From Gemmatimonadota bacterium (GTDB lineage Bacteria > Gemmatimonadota > Gemmatimonadetes > Longimicrobiales > Gaopeijiaceae), in assembly GCA_041390125.1 (NCBI GenBank), contig JAWKQN010000006.1:275099-339098 (forward strand): a DNA stretch of 64,000 nucleotides, read 5' to 3'. Positions 1 to 8,026 of this stretch are shown piece by piece. Below the pieces are notes generated by a model. That model was not told where the DNA came from, did not search any database, and saw only the letters and a program-made list of their open reading frames with translations. The position numbers and the translations under genes are program-made. Position 1 is the stretch's first letter, and the number at the start of each line of letters is the position of its first letter.

Positions 1-706
1 TGTCGGACACCCACTTGATCTCGCCGGTCGCGAAGTGGTAGTGGGGCTCGTCCAGCTCGCACGACGTGAACGAGATGTGCCGCCCCCAGAAGAGGCCGGG
101 CTGGACGGACGTGAGATCGCCCGCCACCTGCCAGTTGGCACCTTCGTTGTAGACCGTGCGCGCGCCCAGCGCGGTGCCGCGGTCGGCGTTCAGATCATAG
201 ATGAGCTGTCGGCTGGTCAGCGGCTCCCCGTCGGGTCGGCGGAACTCGGCGGCACCGCGCGCGGTGACCAGCCCGCGCTCCTCGTCGAAGTCGATGGCCG
301 TGTCCGCCGTCAGCTCGAAGTCCGCACGCGCGACGAGCGGCTTGCGCTCCTCCGTGCCGATCAGCGAGAGCCGGCGCTCGGCGGCGCCGAACTCCGCCCC
401 TGCCCCCTGGTAGCGCGTGACCTCGAAGCCGGGCAGCTCGAGGAGGCGACCGGCGATGGAGTCGAACCCCGCCAGCCCCTGCCCCGCCCCGGGCCCCTGC
501 CCGCGCCGGGCGGCGGCGGTGGAGTCGTCCACGAGCAGGGTGGAGTCCAGACCGGGCGGCCGCGCGAGCTGGCGCAGACGCTCGAAGATCTGGAGCCGGG
601 TGGAATCGGGCTGCTGGGCCGAAAGCGCACCCGGGGGGAAGGCCGCCGTTCCCAGCGCCACCCACAGACCGTAGCGCAGGACCGCACCCGTCACCCCTCG
701 CCTCAT
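1..706 (-). CDS. lptD: LptD-like LPS assembly outer-membrane protein (N-terminal part, runs off the window)
   Basis: Only the first 235 codons are present; the 3' part lies beyond base 1. The protein opens with a signal peptide ending near ALSAQQ, followed by a low-complexity stretch and an OstA/LptD-type beta region. The segment ending in CELDEPHYHF and TGEIKW matches the conserved start of the LptD barrel, where LPS is inserted into the outer membrane. The ATG at 706 overlaps the tatC stop (ATGA), so translation is probably coupled to tatC. Assignment rests on motif recognition of a fragment, so the barrel itself cannot be checked here. Confidence 0.72.
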   Translation of the reverse strand, partial: MRRGVTGAVLRYGLWVALGTAAFPPGALSAQQPDSTRLQIFERLRQLARPPGLDSTLLVDDSTAAARRGQGPGAGQGLAGFDSIAGRLLELPGFEVTRYQGAGAEFGAAERRLSLIGTEERKPLVARADFELTADTAIDFDEERGLVTARGAAEFRRPDGEPLTSRQLIYDLNADRGTALGARTVYNEGANWQVAGDLTSVQPGLFWGRHISFTSCELDEPHYHFATGEIKWVSD

Positions 707-1512
707 CCGCCGACTCCCACCGCTCCTTCAGGAGGCTCGTCGGAAGACGACAGGATGTGCCGCTCGCGTCGCCGGTAGATGACGCTGGAGAGCGTGATGC
801 TGACCTCGTAGAGCAGGATCAGCGGAACCATCATGAGGATGGTGACGGTGATGACGTCGCCCGGGGACAGGAAGCTCGCCACGACCGTGTTGATCACCAG
901 CGCGTGCCGGCGCTTGCTGCGCAGGAACTGGGGCGTGACCAGCCCCAGCGCCGAGAGGATCATCACCACCACCGGGAGCTCGAAGACCGCGCCGAAGCCG
1001 ATGAGCAGCTTGGTGACGAACCCGAAGTAGCGGTTCACCTCGAGCGTGGTGTCGAGGAACTGGGTCTGGAATCCCAGGAGGAACGGGATGGTCACGGGGA
1101 GCGCGATGTAGTACGCGAGCCCCGCCCCGGCCAGGAAGAGCAGGAGCCCGAAGTAGAGGGCGGGCACGATCACCCGTTTCTCCTGCTTCTCCAGCGCCGG
1201 AGACAGGAAGCTCCAGAGGTGGTACAGGAGGATGGGGAACGCCAGGATCGACCCCACCACCAGGGCCAGCTTCAGGGTCACGAAGAACGGGTCCGTGATC
1301 CCGAGCGCCACCAGCTTGGTGTTGGGCCGGTACTCCTGCAGGGGGGCCAGCAGGAACTGCAGCACGCCGAAGCGCTGCACGATCCAGAAGCCCAGCAGGG
1401 TGGCCAGCACCAGGGCGAAGAGCGACCACAGGATGCGCCAGCGGAGCTCCTCGAGGTGCTCGAGGAAGGGCATCTCACCCTTCGGGTTGATTCTCCGCTC
1501 CGTCATCACCAT
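703..1512 (-). CDS. tatC: Sec-independent (twin-arginine) protein translocase subunit TatC
   Basis: TatC is the polytopic membrane receptor that binds the twin-arginine signal peptides of folded export substrates. The 269-residue protein shows the diagnostic N-terminal FLEHLEELRWR segment near residue 16 and six hydrophobic segments, matching the family in length and order. The first 38 bases overlap the end of nrdR. Starts at 1506 or 1473 are possible; 1512 was chosen because a GGAG lies about 10 bases upstream and because the NPKGEMPF segment looks like part of the protein. No tatA/B gene is next to it. Confidence 0.93.
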   Translation of the reverse strand: MVMTERRINPKGEMPFLEHLEELRWRILWSLFALVLATLLGFWIVQRFGVLQFLLAPLQEYRPNTKLVALGITDPFFVTLKLALVVGSILAFPILLYHLWSFLSPALEKQEKRVIVPALYFGLLLFLAGAGLAYYIALPVTIPFLLGFQTQFLDTTLEVNRYFGFVTKLLIGFGAVFELPVVVMILSALGLVTPQFLRSKRRHALVINTVVASFLSPGDVITVTILMMVPLILLYEVSITLSSVIYRRRERHILSSSDEPPEGAVGVGG

Positions 1513-2020
1513 CCGTGGGGAGCTCCAGGGGGAGCTCGACCTGATCCAGAGTCGCCAGCTCGCGCCGCTGCCGGGCCCGAACCTCGCTCACGAAATCTTC
1601 AAACTCGTCCAGATCCCGGAAGTTCCGGTAGACGGACGCATACCGGACATAGGCCACCCGGTCCAGCTGGCGGAGCTGGTGCATCACCATCTCGCTGATC
1701 CGGGTGCTGGAGACCTCCACCCCGGCGGAGCGGCCCAGGGCGTCCTCGACGTCCTCCACGATCTGGTCGATGGCGTCGGAGGAGACGGGCCGCTTGGCAC
1801 AGGCGGCCGTCAGGCTACGCAGCAGCTTCCGCCGATCGTACTCCTCGGATTCGCCGCTCCGCTTGAGGACCCGGATGGGCCGCTGCTCCACCTCCTCGTA
1901 GGTGGTGAAGCGGGCCCCGCAGCTCTCGCATTCCCGGCGCCGCCGGACCGCTCGACCCCCGCGGCTGAGGCGCGTGTCCACCACCCGCGTATCGGTCGCG
2001 TCGCAGGCGGCGCAGCGCAT
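1475..2020 (-). CDS. nrdR: Transcriptional repressor NrdR
   Basis: NrdR is a zinc-ribbon plus ATP-cone repressor of ribonucleotide reductase genes. The zinc ligands are visible as C3, C6, C31 and C34, followed by an ATP-cone from about residue 47 to 137 containing RPIRVLKRSG and YASVYRNF. The protein is 181 residues, some 25 to 30 longer than the usual family length because of an acidic C-terminal tail. The last bases of the gene overlap the tatC start by 38 bases. No ribonucleotide reductase gene lies in the window. Confidence 0.94.
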   Translation of the reverse strand: MRCAACDATDTRVVDTRLSRGGRAVRRRRECESCGARFTTYEEVEQRPIRVLKRSGESEEYDRRKLLRSLTAACAKRPVSSDAIDQIVEDVEDALGRSAGVEVSSTRISEMVMHQLRQLDRVAYVRYASVYRNFRDLDEFEDFVSEVRARQRRELATLDQVELPLELPTDGDDGAENQPEG

Positions 2021-2042
2021 CGGCCGGGGGACGAGGCCGGGT

Positions 2043-2834
2043 TCAGCCGATCTCGGAGAGCCGCTCGCGCGCGACCCGCGCGGCGTCGGAGTCCGGATAG
2101 CCGGTGACCACCCGCTGGAAGTACCGGCGCGCCGCGTCGGGATCGCCCCGGTCCAGCTCCAGGACCCCGATCCGGTAGAGCGCGTCGGCGGCCAGGGGAT
2201 CGGCGGGATAGAGCTCGGGGATGCGCAGGAAGCCGGCGATGGCCTCGTCCACGTTCCCGTCCTGTGCGAGCTGGTCCGCCAGGTAGTAGCGCGCCTCGGG
2301 CACCCGCTCGTGGGTCGGGAACTGCTGCAGGAACTGCTCGAAGCCGAGCCGGGCCGCGGTCGACGACCGGCGCTGGTACGCCGCGTACGCCGCATCGAAG
2401 GCCGCGTCCGCCTCGTCGTCCCCCGTGCCCGGCGCAGGCCGGGTCTCCGTCTGGTCCAGCCGGGCCCGTCCGGCTTCCACCTGGTCGCGCAGCTGCGTCA
2501 GCGTGCGCTGGTTCTGTCCGGAGAGCTCCTGCAGCTGGATCAGCTGGTCCTTGAGGTCCAGGACCTCGCGGGCCATCTGGCCGCGGAACTCGAAGTTGGC
2601 ATAGGCCTCGTTCTCCAACGTGTCGCCGATCGCGTCGACCGATTCGAACAGCCGCTGGAAGATGGAGTCCTGCCGGGCCGAATGCGCGCGGATCTCCGCG
2701 CGCAGGTCACGGATGTCGCGCTTGGTGGCGCAGCCGGAGAACCCGACCACGCACAGCACGAGCGCCACGCGGACGGCGCTCCTCCGGACGCACGAGGCGC
2801 CGGGTCGATCCGACTCGGAGGAGCGCCGATCCAT
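2043..2834 (-). CDS. cpoB: CpoB/YbgF-type TPR lipoprotein of the Tol-Pal system
   Basis: CpoB (YbgF) is a periplasmic coordinator that links Tol-Pal action with septal cell-wall synthesis. The protein has a lipoprotein-type signal (VGFSGC, C35), a coiled-coil-like segment around residues 40-130, an acidic linker and three TPR-type repeats at the C-terminus. The start at 2834 sits 5 bases past the pal stop and gives a sensible lipoprotein leader; the longer frame up to 2912 runs inside pal and was not used. Gene order tolQ-tolR-TonB-like-tolB-pal-cpoB follows the classical cluster. Confidence 0.85.
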   Translation of the reverse strand: MDRRSSESDRPGASCVRRSAVRVALVLCVVGFSGCATKRDIRDLRAEIRAHSARQDSIFQRLFESVDAIGDTLENEAYANFEFRGQMAREVLDLKDQLIQLQELSGQNQRTLTQLRDQVEAGRARLDQTETRPAPGTGDDEADAAFDAAYAAYQRRSSTAARLGFEQFLQQFPTHERVPEARYYLADQLAQDGNVDEAIAGFLRIPELYPADPLAADALYRIGVLELDRGDPDAARRYFQRVVTGYPDSDAARVARERLSEIG

Positions 2835-2839
2835 CGCGA

Positions 2840-3421
2840 CTACCGCGCCACCGGCTGGATGTCGTTCTCGCCGGCCGTGATGATGAACGCGGCGCGACGG
2901 TTGCGCGACCACGACGACTCGTTGCTGCCCGAGTCGAGCGGACGCTCCTCACCGTAGGAGATCAGCGAGAACCGGTTGGCGGTCAGACCGAAGCTCTCGA
3001 AGAAGCTGCGCACGCTCTCGGCGCGTCGCTGTCCGAGCGCGATGTTGTACTCGGTCGAGCCGCGCTCGTCCGCGTGACCTTCGATGCGGAGCTGCACGGT
3101 CGGATTGGCGCGCAGGATGTCCACCTTGTCACGCAGGATGCGCTGCGCCTCCGGCGTGAGGTTGGCCATGTTGTACTCGAAGAACACCATGGCGGTGAGC
3201 GCCGAGCGCGCCATCTCGATCTGGCGCTGCCGCTCGGCCTCGGCGCGGGCAGCGGCCTCCCGTTCCGCACGTGCGCGCGCCTCTTCCTCGGCGCGGCGCC
3301 GGGCCTCGTCGTCGTCGGTGGCGGCCGGTTGCGGCGCGGGTGCCGGGGGTGGGTCCTTCTTGCAGCCACCGATCGGCAGGGCGATGGCGAATGCCAGGAC
3401 CAGCAGGGTACGAGGCTTCAT
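2840..3421 (-). CDS. pal: Peptidoglycan-associated lipoprotein Pal (OmpA domain)
   Basis: Pal anchors the outer membrane to peptidoglycan as part of Tol-Pal. The sequence has a lipobox (PIGGC, C20), an Ala/Arg/Glu-rich probably helical spacer at about residues 35-75 and a C-terminal OmpA-like domain with the peptidoglycan-binding stretch IEGHADERGSTEYN followed by LGQRRAESV. The ATG at 3421 has a GGAGAAAGG ribosome site just upstream. A 123-base gap separates it from tolB, the largest gap within the Tol cluster, and this gap holds a promoter candidate. Confidence 0.95.
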   Translation of the reverse strand: MKPRTLLVLAFAIALPIGGCKKDPPPAPAPQPAATDDDEARRRAEEEARARAEREAAARAEAERQRQIEMARSALTAMVFFEYNMANLTPEAQRILRDKVDILRANPTVQLRIEGHADERGSTEYNIALGQRRAESVRSFFESFGLTANRFSLISYGEERPLDSGSNESSWSRNRRAAFIITAGENDIQPVAR

Positions 3422-3455
3422 CCTTTCTCCATCCACTCGAGGGGACATGTCCTGG

Positions 3456-3489
3456 GGTCGTGGCCAGCACCTCGAAGCCACCCACGACC
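3456..3489 (-). promoter_or_regulatory. Inverted repeat in the pal leader
   Basis: An 8-base inverted repeat (GGTCGTGG and CCACGACC, arms 3456-3463 and 3482-3489) with an 18-base loop lies between the promoter candidate and the pal start. It could fold in the pal leader RNA. There is no run of U after it, so it is not a convincing terminator. Function is unknown. Confidence 0.25.
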
Positions 3490-3527
3490 GGTAGTGTACT
3501 TCCTGACGCGAACCGGGCCCGCGCCAG

Positions 3528-3556
3528 CATATAAGGTAGGCGCCCTAGTTCCGCAA
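3528..3556 (-). promoter_or_regulatory. Candidate sigma-70-like promoter for pal
   Basis: On the minus strand TTGCGG (3556-3551) is followed after 17 bases by TATATG (3533-3528). The match to TTGACA/TATAAT is 3 of 6 and 4 of 6 with ideal spacing, in the most AT-rich patch of an otherwise very GC-rich region. It would transcribe pal, cpoB, nrdR, tatC and lptD independently of tolB. Confidence 0.35.
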
Positions 3557-4933
3557 TATGTTTCCGCGGGCCTCCGCCAGCGTCGGCGACCATTCCGGGG
3601 CCCGGGCGCGGATGTTCGGGACCAGCAGACGGGTCCGACCCGTCACCGCGTCCACCACCCACAGCCCCACCCCGTTCGAGCGCTCGCCCACGAAGACGAT
3701 GTGCCGGCCGTCGGGGGCCCAGCTCGGGTCCTCGTTCTGGCCCTCGCGGGTGAGCTGGATCAAGGACCGCGCCCGCCCACGGCCGACCTCGGCCACCAGG
3801 ATCTGGTAGCGTCCCCGCTCGATGCGGCCGTGGAAGACCACCCGATCCCCGATGGGGGACCAGTCCGGGCTGGTGTAGTAGCCGCGCTCGCGGACGTCGA
3901 AGGGCGACAGGAGATCGCCGTCCCCGCCCCCGGAGGGCATGATGTAGATCTGCGGCGCCGACTCCCCCGCCAGGCGGGACGTCATGAAGGCCAGCCGCCC
4001 CCCGTCCGGCGAGTAGCTGGGCGAGATGTCGTCGTAGCGGCGGGCGTCGGTCAGGCGCTGCAGGCAGCAGCCCCGCCCGATGTCGTAGCTGTAGATCCCG
4101 CCCCCGTCGCCGGCCACACCGAACGTGATCTGCTGCCCGTTGGGGTGGTAGGTGGGCGTCAGGTACATGGCGTCCCCGGTGCCGGGCACCGCCTTCTCGG
4201 CGCGCGTCACCAGGTCCAGCTCGTAGATGCGGGCCGGTCCGTCCTTGTAGGACGTGAAGGCCAGCCGCCGGCCGTCGGGCGCCCAGGTCGGGGAGAGGGT
4301 GATGGTCCCGTAGCGGGTCACCCGCTCCATGTTCTCGCCGTCGGAGTCCACCAGCCACAGGTCCTGGTTGCCGTCCCCGTCGCGTCGCGAGAACGCGATC
4401 CGGCTGGCGGCCATCCCGGGCTCCCCGGTGATCCACTCCACGATGGCGTCGGAGACCGCGTGCACCGCCATGCGGAAGTCGTCGCTGTCCTGGGGGGGCA
4501 ACGGGAAGCGCGCGCGCTGCTTGGACTCGCGGTAGACGACGTCGTGCAGCTCGAGCGCGAGGGTGAAGCCGTCCCCCACCCCCTCCACCTGCCCGTCCAG
4601 CAACCACGTGGCGCCGAAGCGGTCCCACAGGCCGTAGTTCACCGTGCCGTCCTCCATCATGTCGGGCGGCAGCGAGTCGATGATCTCGAAGCGGTCCGAG
4701 TAGCGGAGGTCGCGCGCCAGGATGGCGCCCACGCCGGCGGCCACGGCCTCGCCCCCGAAGCGGGCGGACAGCGGCGGCAGCGCGAGTCCCGGCCGTTCGG
4801 CGTTGGGGTCGTAGACGAGGCCCAGGCGGACGTTGGGGAACTCCTCCTGGGCGAGCGCGCGGTCGGTGAGCGGTCCGGCAGCCAGCGTGAGCAGCACCGC
4901 GATCGGGAGGGCGGGCAGCAGGCGGAGGCGCAT
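3545..4933 (-). CDS. tolB: Tol-Pal system beta-propeller protein TolB
   Basis: TolB is the periplasmic partner that shuttles between Pal and TolA. The 462-residue protein has a signal peptide ending at ALAQEE, an N-terminal alpha/beta domain to about residue 170 and a six-bladed propeller built from repeats such as SPTWAPDGRRLAF, SPSYSPDGGRLAF and DPSWAPDGRHIVF. The start at 4933 was chosen because it places the signal peptide at the N-terminus. An upstream ATG at 5002 would overlap the stop of the TonB/TolA-like gene (ATGA) and add 23 residues in front of the leader, so it remains possible. Confidence 0.95.
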   Translation of the reverse strand: MRLRLLPALPIAVLLTLAAGPLTDRALAQEEFPNVRLGLVYDPNAERPGLALPPLSARFGGEAVAAGVGAILARDLRYSDRFEIIDSLPPDMMEDGTVNYGLWDRFGATWLLDGQVEGVGDGFTLALELHDVVYRESKQRARFPLPPQDSDDFRMAVHAVSDAIVEWITGEPGMAASRIAFSRRDGDGNQDLWLVDSDGENMERVTRYGTITLSPTWAPDGRRLAFTSYKDGPARIYELDLVTRAEKAVPGTGDAMYLTPTYHPNGQQITFGVAGDGGGIYSYDIGRGCCLQRLTDARRYDDISPSYSPDGGRLAFMTSRLAGESAPQIYIMPSGGGDGDLLSPFDVRERGYYTSPDWSPIGDRVVFHGRIERGRYQILVAEVGRGRARSLIQLTREGQNEDPSWAPDGRHIVFVGERSNGVGLWVVDAVTGRTRLLVPNIRARAPEWSPTLAEARGNILRN

Positions 4934-4998
4934 CGGGATCGGTCTCGTGGGTTCGGCGCGAGAAGGGGGCCGGTCGGCGGAGCCGACGCGGGCGACGC

Positions 4999-5742
4999 TC
5001 ATCCGCCCCGCGGGGCGAAGAAGAACTCGATCGGCAACGCGTCCCAGGCGAAGTCGTCGGGCAGGACTCCGAAGCGGCCGTTGCCCGCGCACTCGACGGC
5101 CTCGATGGCCAGCACGTCGAAGGCCAGGCTGCCGGTCGATTCTACCTTCTCGATCCCGGAAACGGTCCCGTCGCGGTGGATCACGAAGCGCACGGTCGCG
5201 CTGTGCCGCCCGGTGGGCGCGCGGAAACACCGACGGAGCTGGCTCACGATGTTCGCGTAGTACTGCGGGTAGTCCCGCCGCAGCCCCTCCATGCGCACGT
5301 TGATGTCCTCTCCACCCCGTTCGGCATCGGGGGCTTCCGGCTCGGGCGCCGTGGCCTGCCGCGGCTCCTCCTTGGGCGGATCGGGCGTGGGGGGCTCGGG
5401 GCGCGGGGGCTCCGGCCGGGTCTCCGGCGGCGGGGTCACCTCCTCGCGCTGCTCCGGGGGCGGCGGGGCCTCGGGCTGGGGATCGGGCTCCTCGACCACC
5501 AGCTCCTCCTCGGGCGGGCTGGCCTCCTGCACCTCCTCGGCCTGGGCAGGGGGCGGGGAGAAGAGCTGGATCCGCACCGTCTCGTACTGGATGGGCTGGG
5601 GCCGGAGCGCGGTCGAGCCCCACGCCACCGCGATCACCAGCGCGTGCAGGACGCCGCTGGCCACGACGGCGCGGCGATCGGGACCCCGCCCGCGGCGCGC
5701 GGGCGCGTCCGCCGGGTCCGGCGGGCCCACGACGGGACGCAT
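4999..5742 (-). CDS. TonB/TolA-type energy-transducing periplasmic protein
   Basis: The protein sits in the tolA position between tolR and tolB. It has a short basic N-terminus, one membrane segment (about residues 25-45), a long Pro/Glu-rich spacer (about 60-140) and a C-terminal alpha/beta domain with HSATVRFVIHRDGTV and LAFDVLAIEAV, which resembles the TonB C-terminal fold more than enterobacterial TolA. It probably transmits proton-motive energy from TolQR across the periplasm. The start overlaps the tolR stop by one base (TGATG). Whether it serves Tol-Pal only or also TonB-dependent receptors cannot be read from sequence. Confidence 0.85.
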   Translation of the reverse strand: MRPVVGPPDPADAPARRGRGPDRRAVVASGVLHALVIAVAWGSTALRPQPIQYETVRIQLFSPPPAQAEEVQEASPPEEELVVEEPDPQPEAPPPPEQREEVTPPPETRPEPPRPEPPTPDPPKEEPRQATAPEPEAPDAERGGEDINVRMEGLRRDYPQYYANIVSQLRRCFRAPTGRHSATVRFVIHRDGTVSGIEKVESTGSLAFDVLAIEAVECAGNGRFGVLPDDFAWDALPIEFFFAPRGG

Positions 5743-6173
5743 CAGCGCCGTCGGGTGTCGGATTCGACGACCACGCTCAACTGGGCACCCTCCACCTGGT
5801 TCACCGCATCGAAGGCCTCGATGACCCGTCCGTACGGGACCTGCCGGTCCCCACGGAGATAGACCGTCCCTCCGCCCGAACGTTCCACCAGGCGCTGCAC
5901 CAGCTGACGCAGCGACTCCGCGGTCTCGACCCGCTGGTCCTCCACGAAGAAGGTCCCGTCCCGGTCGATGGAGACGATGATGGGGGTGCGATCCGCGTCG
6001 AGCGGAGCGACGTTGCCTTCCGGCAGATCCACCTCGATCCCGCCCTGCAGGATCGGTGCGGTGATGATGAAGATGACGAGGAGGGTGAACGCGACGTCGA
6101 CCAGGCTGGTGACGTTGATCTGGGCCTCGGTCGGCAGCCCGCGTCGCGAGGAAGCGCGCCGGCCCGACCTCAC
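5742..6173 (-). CDS. tolR: ExbD/TolR family proton-channel subunit
   Basis: TolR forms the stator channel with TolQ. The 143-residue protein has a short N-terminus, one membrane helix (about residues 21-40) carrying the conserved channel aspartate D26 in INVTSLVDVAFTLL, then a periplasmic ExbD domain. The GTG start at 6173 overlaps the tolQ stop (GTGA), giving a normal-length family member; no ATG exists in a suitable place. Confidence 0.94.
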   Translation of the reverse strand: MRSGRRASSRRGLPTEAQINVTSLVDVAFTLLVIFIITAPILQGGIEVDLPEGNVAPLDADRTPIIVSIDRDGTFFVEDQRVETAESLRQLVQRLVERSGGGTVYLRGDRQVPYGRVIEAFDAVNQVEGAQLSVVVESDTRRR

Positions 6174-6889
6174 ACGCGGCCCTCGCGGGCGAGCGCGCCG
6201 ATGAACTCGCTGGAGAAGCCCTCGAGCTCCCCGGCGAAGAGGTCCAGCTTGGTGGCGAAGTGGCCGTAGGCGATCACCGCCGGGATGGCCACGGCGAGCC
6301 CCGCCACGGTGGTGATCAGCGCTTCGGCCACTCCGGGCGCGACGGCCGCGATGTTGGCCGAGCCCGCCGACGTGATGCCCAGGAAGGCGTTCATCACCCC
6401 GATGACGGTGCCCATCAGCCCCAGCAGGGGCGAGATGGAGCCGATGATGGCCAGCCAGGGCAGTCCGTGCGACAGCTCGTCGCGCTCCTCGGCCTCCTCC
6501 TTCTCCATCACCAGACGCAGGGCCTCGAGCTGCGTCAGCGACAGGCCCTCGGTGCTCCCCTGGCCGTGCAGCGAGCCCGGTCGGAGCTCCGAGAAGAAGT
6601 TGATGCCGCGGCGGAACACGCGCCCGTACGGCGAGTCCGGCAGGGCCACCAGCGCGCGCACGGCCTCCTCCAGCCGCTTGGCGCGCTCCATCTCGTCGAT
6701 GAAGCGGCTGCCCTGGCGCCGGACGGAGCCGAACTGGCGCCACTTCCAGACGATGATGATCCAGGACAGGAAGGAGAAGACGGCCAGCACCGTCAGGATG
6801 ATGCGGGTCGAGAGGCCCCCGCCGACGATCATGTCCCAGGCCGTCGCCGGAGGCGGTGCCTGGAAGAGGAAGGCGGAGGCGAGGGTCAC
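6170..6889 (-). CDS. tolQ: MotA/TolQ/ExbB proton-channel protein TolQ
   Basis: TolQ is the three-helix inner-membrane subunit of the Tol motor. Membrane segments lie at about residues 28-48, 143-168 and 188-208, with the conserved SPLLGLMGTVIGVM in helix 2 and VAEALITTVAGLAVAIPAV in helix 3. The 239-residue length fits the family. Its ATG overlaps the stop of the sugar epimerase gene upstream (ATGA), which joins the Tol operon to a polysaccharide-type gene. Confidence 0.95.
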   Translation of the reverse strand: MTLASAFLFQAPPPATAWDMIVGGGLSTRIILTVLAVFSFLSWIIIVWKWRQFGSVRRQGSRFIDEMERAKRLEEAVRALVALPDSPYGRVFRRGINFFSELRPGSLHGQGSTEGLSLTQLEALRLVMEKEEAEERDELSHGLPWLAIIGSISPLLGLMGTVIGVMNAFLGITSAGSANIAAVAPGVAEALITTVAGLAVAIPAVIAYGHFATKLDLFAGELEGFSSEFIGALAREGRV

Positions 6890-7842
6890 CCGGCCACCCT
6901 CGCCGCCGCGATGTGCTCGTAGGTCTCCCGCAGCCCGTCACGGATCGCGAAGCGCGGCGCCCAGCCGGTCTCGCGAAGCTGGGAGGAGTCGAGCGTCGAG
7001 TGCCGGAGCTCGCCCACGCGGGCGCCGCGGTACTCGCGACCGGGGTGCACCTCGGCCACCTCCTCCAGCAGGTCGGCCAGCCGGTTCACGCTGGTGCCGA
7101 CGCCCGTCCCGACATTGAAGGCGACGTCGTCCATCTCGTTCCCTTCCAGGGCGAGATCCGACACCCGCAGGTTCGCGCTCACCACGTCTTTCACGTACAC
7201 GTAGTCCCGGGTCTGCTCGCCGTCGCCGAAGATGGTCAGCGGCACCTTGTCCTGCAGCCGCTGCGAGAAGATCGCCACTACCCCTGCCTCGCCGTGCGGA
7301 TCCTGCCGCGGCCCGTACACGTTCGAGTAGCGGAGCGCCACGTACTCCAGGCCCCGCTCCTTCCGATAGTAGTTCAGGTAGTACTCCCCGGTCAGCTTGG
7401 TGACGCCGTAGGGGGAACGCGGGTCCTTGGGGGCCCGCTCCGGCGTGGGGATCAGCTCCGGCTCGCCGTAGACCACCCCACCGCTCGAGACGAAGATGAA
7501 GCGGCGCGTGCCCGTCCGGATGGCCGCCTCCGTCAGGTTGAGCAGGCCCAGCAGGTTGGTGGTCGCGTCCCGGGCCGGATCGGCCACCGAGATGCGCACG
7601 TCGATCTGCGCCGCGTGGTGGTTGACCAGGTCGAAGCCCACCTCGTCGAACAGGGCCCCCACGGACGGGTCGCCGATGTCCATGTGGATCAGCTCCGCTC
7701 CGGCCGGGACGTTCGTCCGCTTCCCGCTGGAGAGGTTGTCGAGCACCCACACCCGGTCCCCGCGGGCCACATAGGCCTCCGCCACGTGGCTGCCGATGAA
7801 TCCCGCGCCGCCGGTCACCAGAACCTTCCTCTGCGTCGTCAT
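6886..7842 (-). CDS. NAD-dependent sugar-nucleotide epimerase (UDP-glucose 4-epimerase-like, extended SDR)
   Basis: This is an extended short-chain dehydrogenase of 318 residues. It shows the Rossmann motif VTGGAGFIGSH at the N-terminus, SSGGVVYG and the catalytic YGVTK pair, and the DYVYVKDV segment of sugar-nucleotide epimerases. The likely reaction is 4-epimerisation of a UDP-hexose. The substrate cannot be fixed from sequence. It is the first gene of the Tol operon in the reading direction and is coupled to tolQ by a 4-base overlap; a 184-base gap separates it from the LysM gene. Confidence 0.85.
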   Translation of the reverse strand: MTTQRKVLVTGGAGFIGSHVAEAYVARGDRVWVLDNLSSGKRTNVPAGAELIHMDIGDPSVGALFDEVGFDLVNHHAAQIDVRISVADPARDATTNLLGLLNLTEAAIRTGTRRFIFVSSGGVVYGEPELIPTPERAPKDPRSPYGVTKLTGEYYLNYYRKERGLEYVALRYSNVYGPRQDPHGEAGVVAIFSQRLQDKVPLTIFGDGEQTRDYVYVKDVVSANLRVSDLALEGNEMDDVAFNVGTGVGTSVNRLADLLEEVAEVHPGREYRGARVGELRHSTLDSSQLRETGWAPRFAIRDGLRETYEHIAAARVAG

Positions 7843-7903
7843 GCCACTCTCGGTATCGTGTCGCGAATCGTGATCGTTGTCGTCTGTTCCAGGTCCTGCA
7901 AAC

Positions 7904-7920
7904 GGAACCGCGTCGGTTCC
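7904..7920 (-). terminator. Candidate terminator hairpin downstream of the LysM gene
   Basis: A perfect 7-base inverted repeat (GGAACCG, loop CGT, CGGTTCC) lies between the LysM gene stop and the epimerase start. On the minus strand it is followed by GTTTGC, only a weak U run. It may end the LysM transcript or act in the leader of the epimerase-Tol operon. Confidence 0.35.
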
Positions 7921-8026
7921 ACCGGCCTTTCCTCGGCCAGGGGCCCCGACGCGGGTCCGGTGCGTTCCACCGGTCGTGGGCTAACCGGGTGCGCCCGGCC
8001 GCGCAAGGACCGGAGCGCGCCCCCGC

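Noticed and set aside
3074..5260. 728-codon open frame on the plus strand
   Set aside because: It is antisense to pal, tolB and the TonB-like gene, which are certain; no protein family was recognised.
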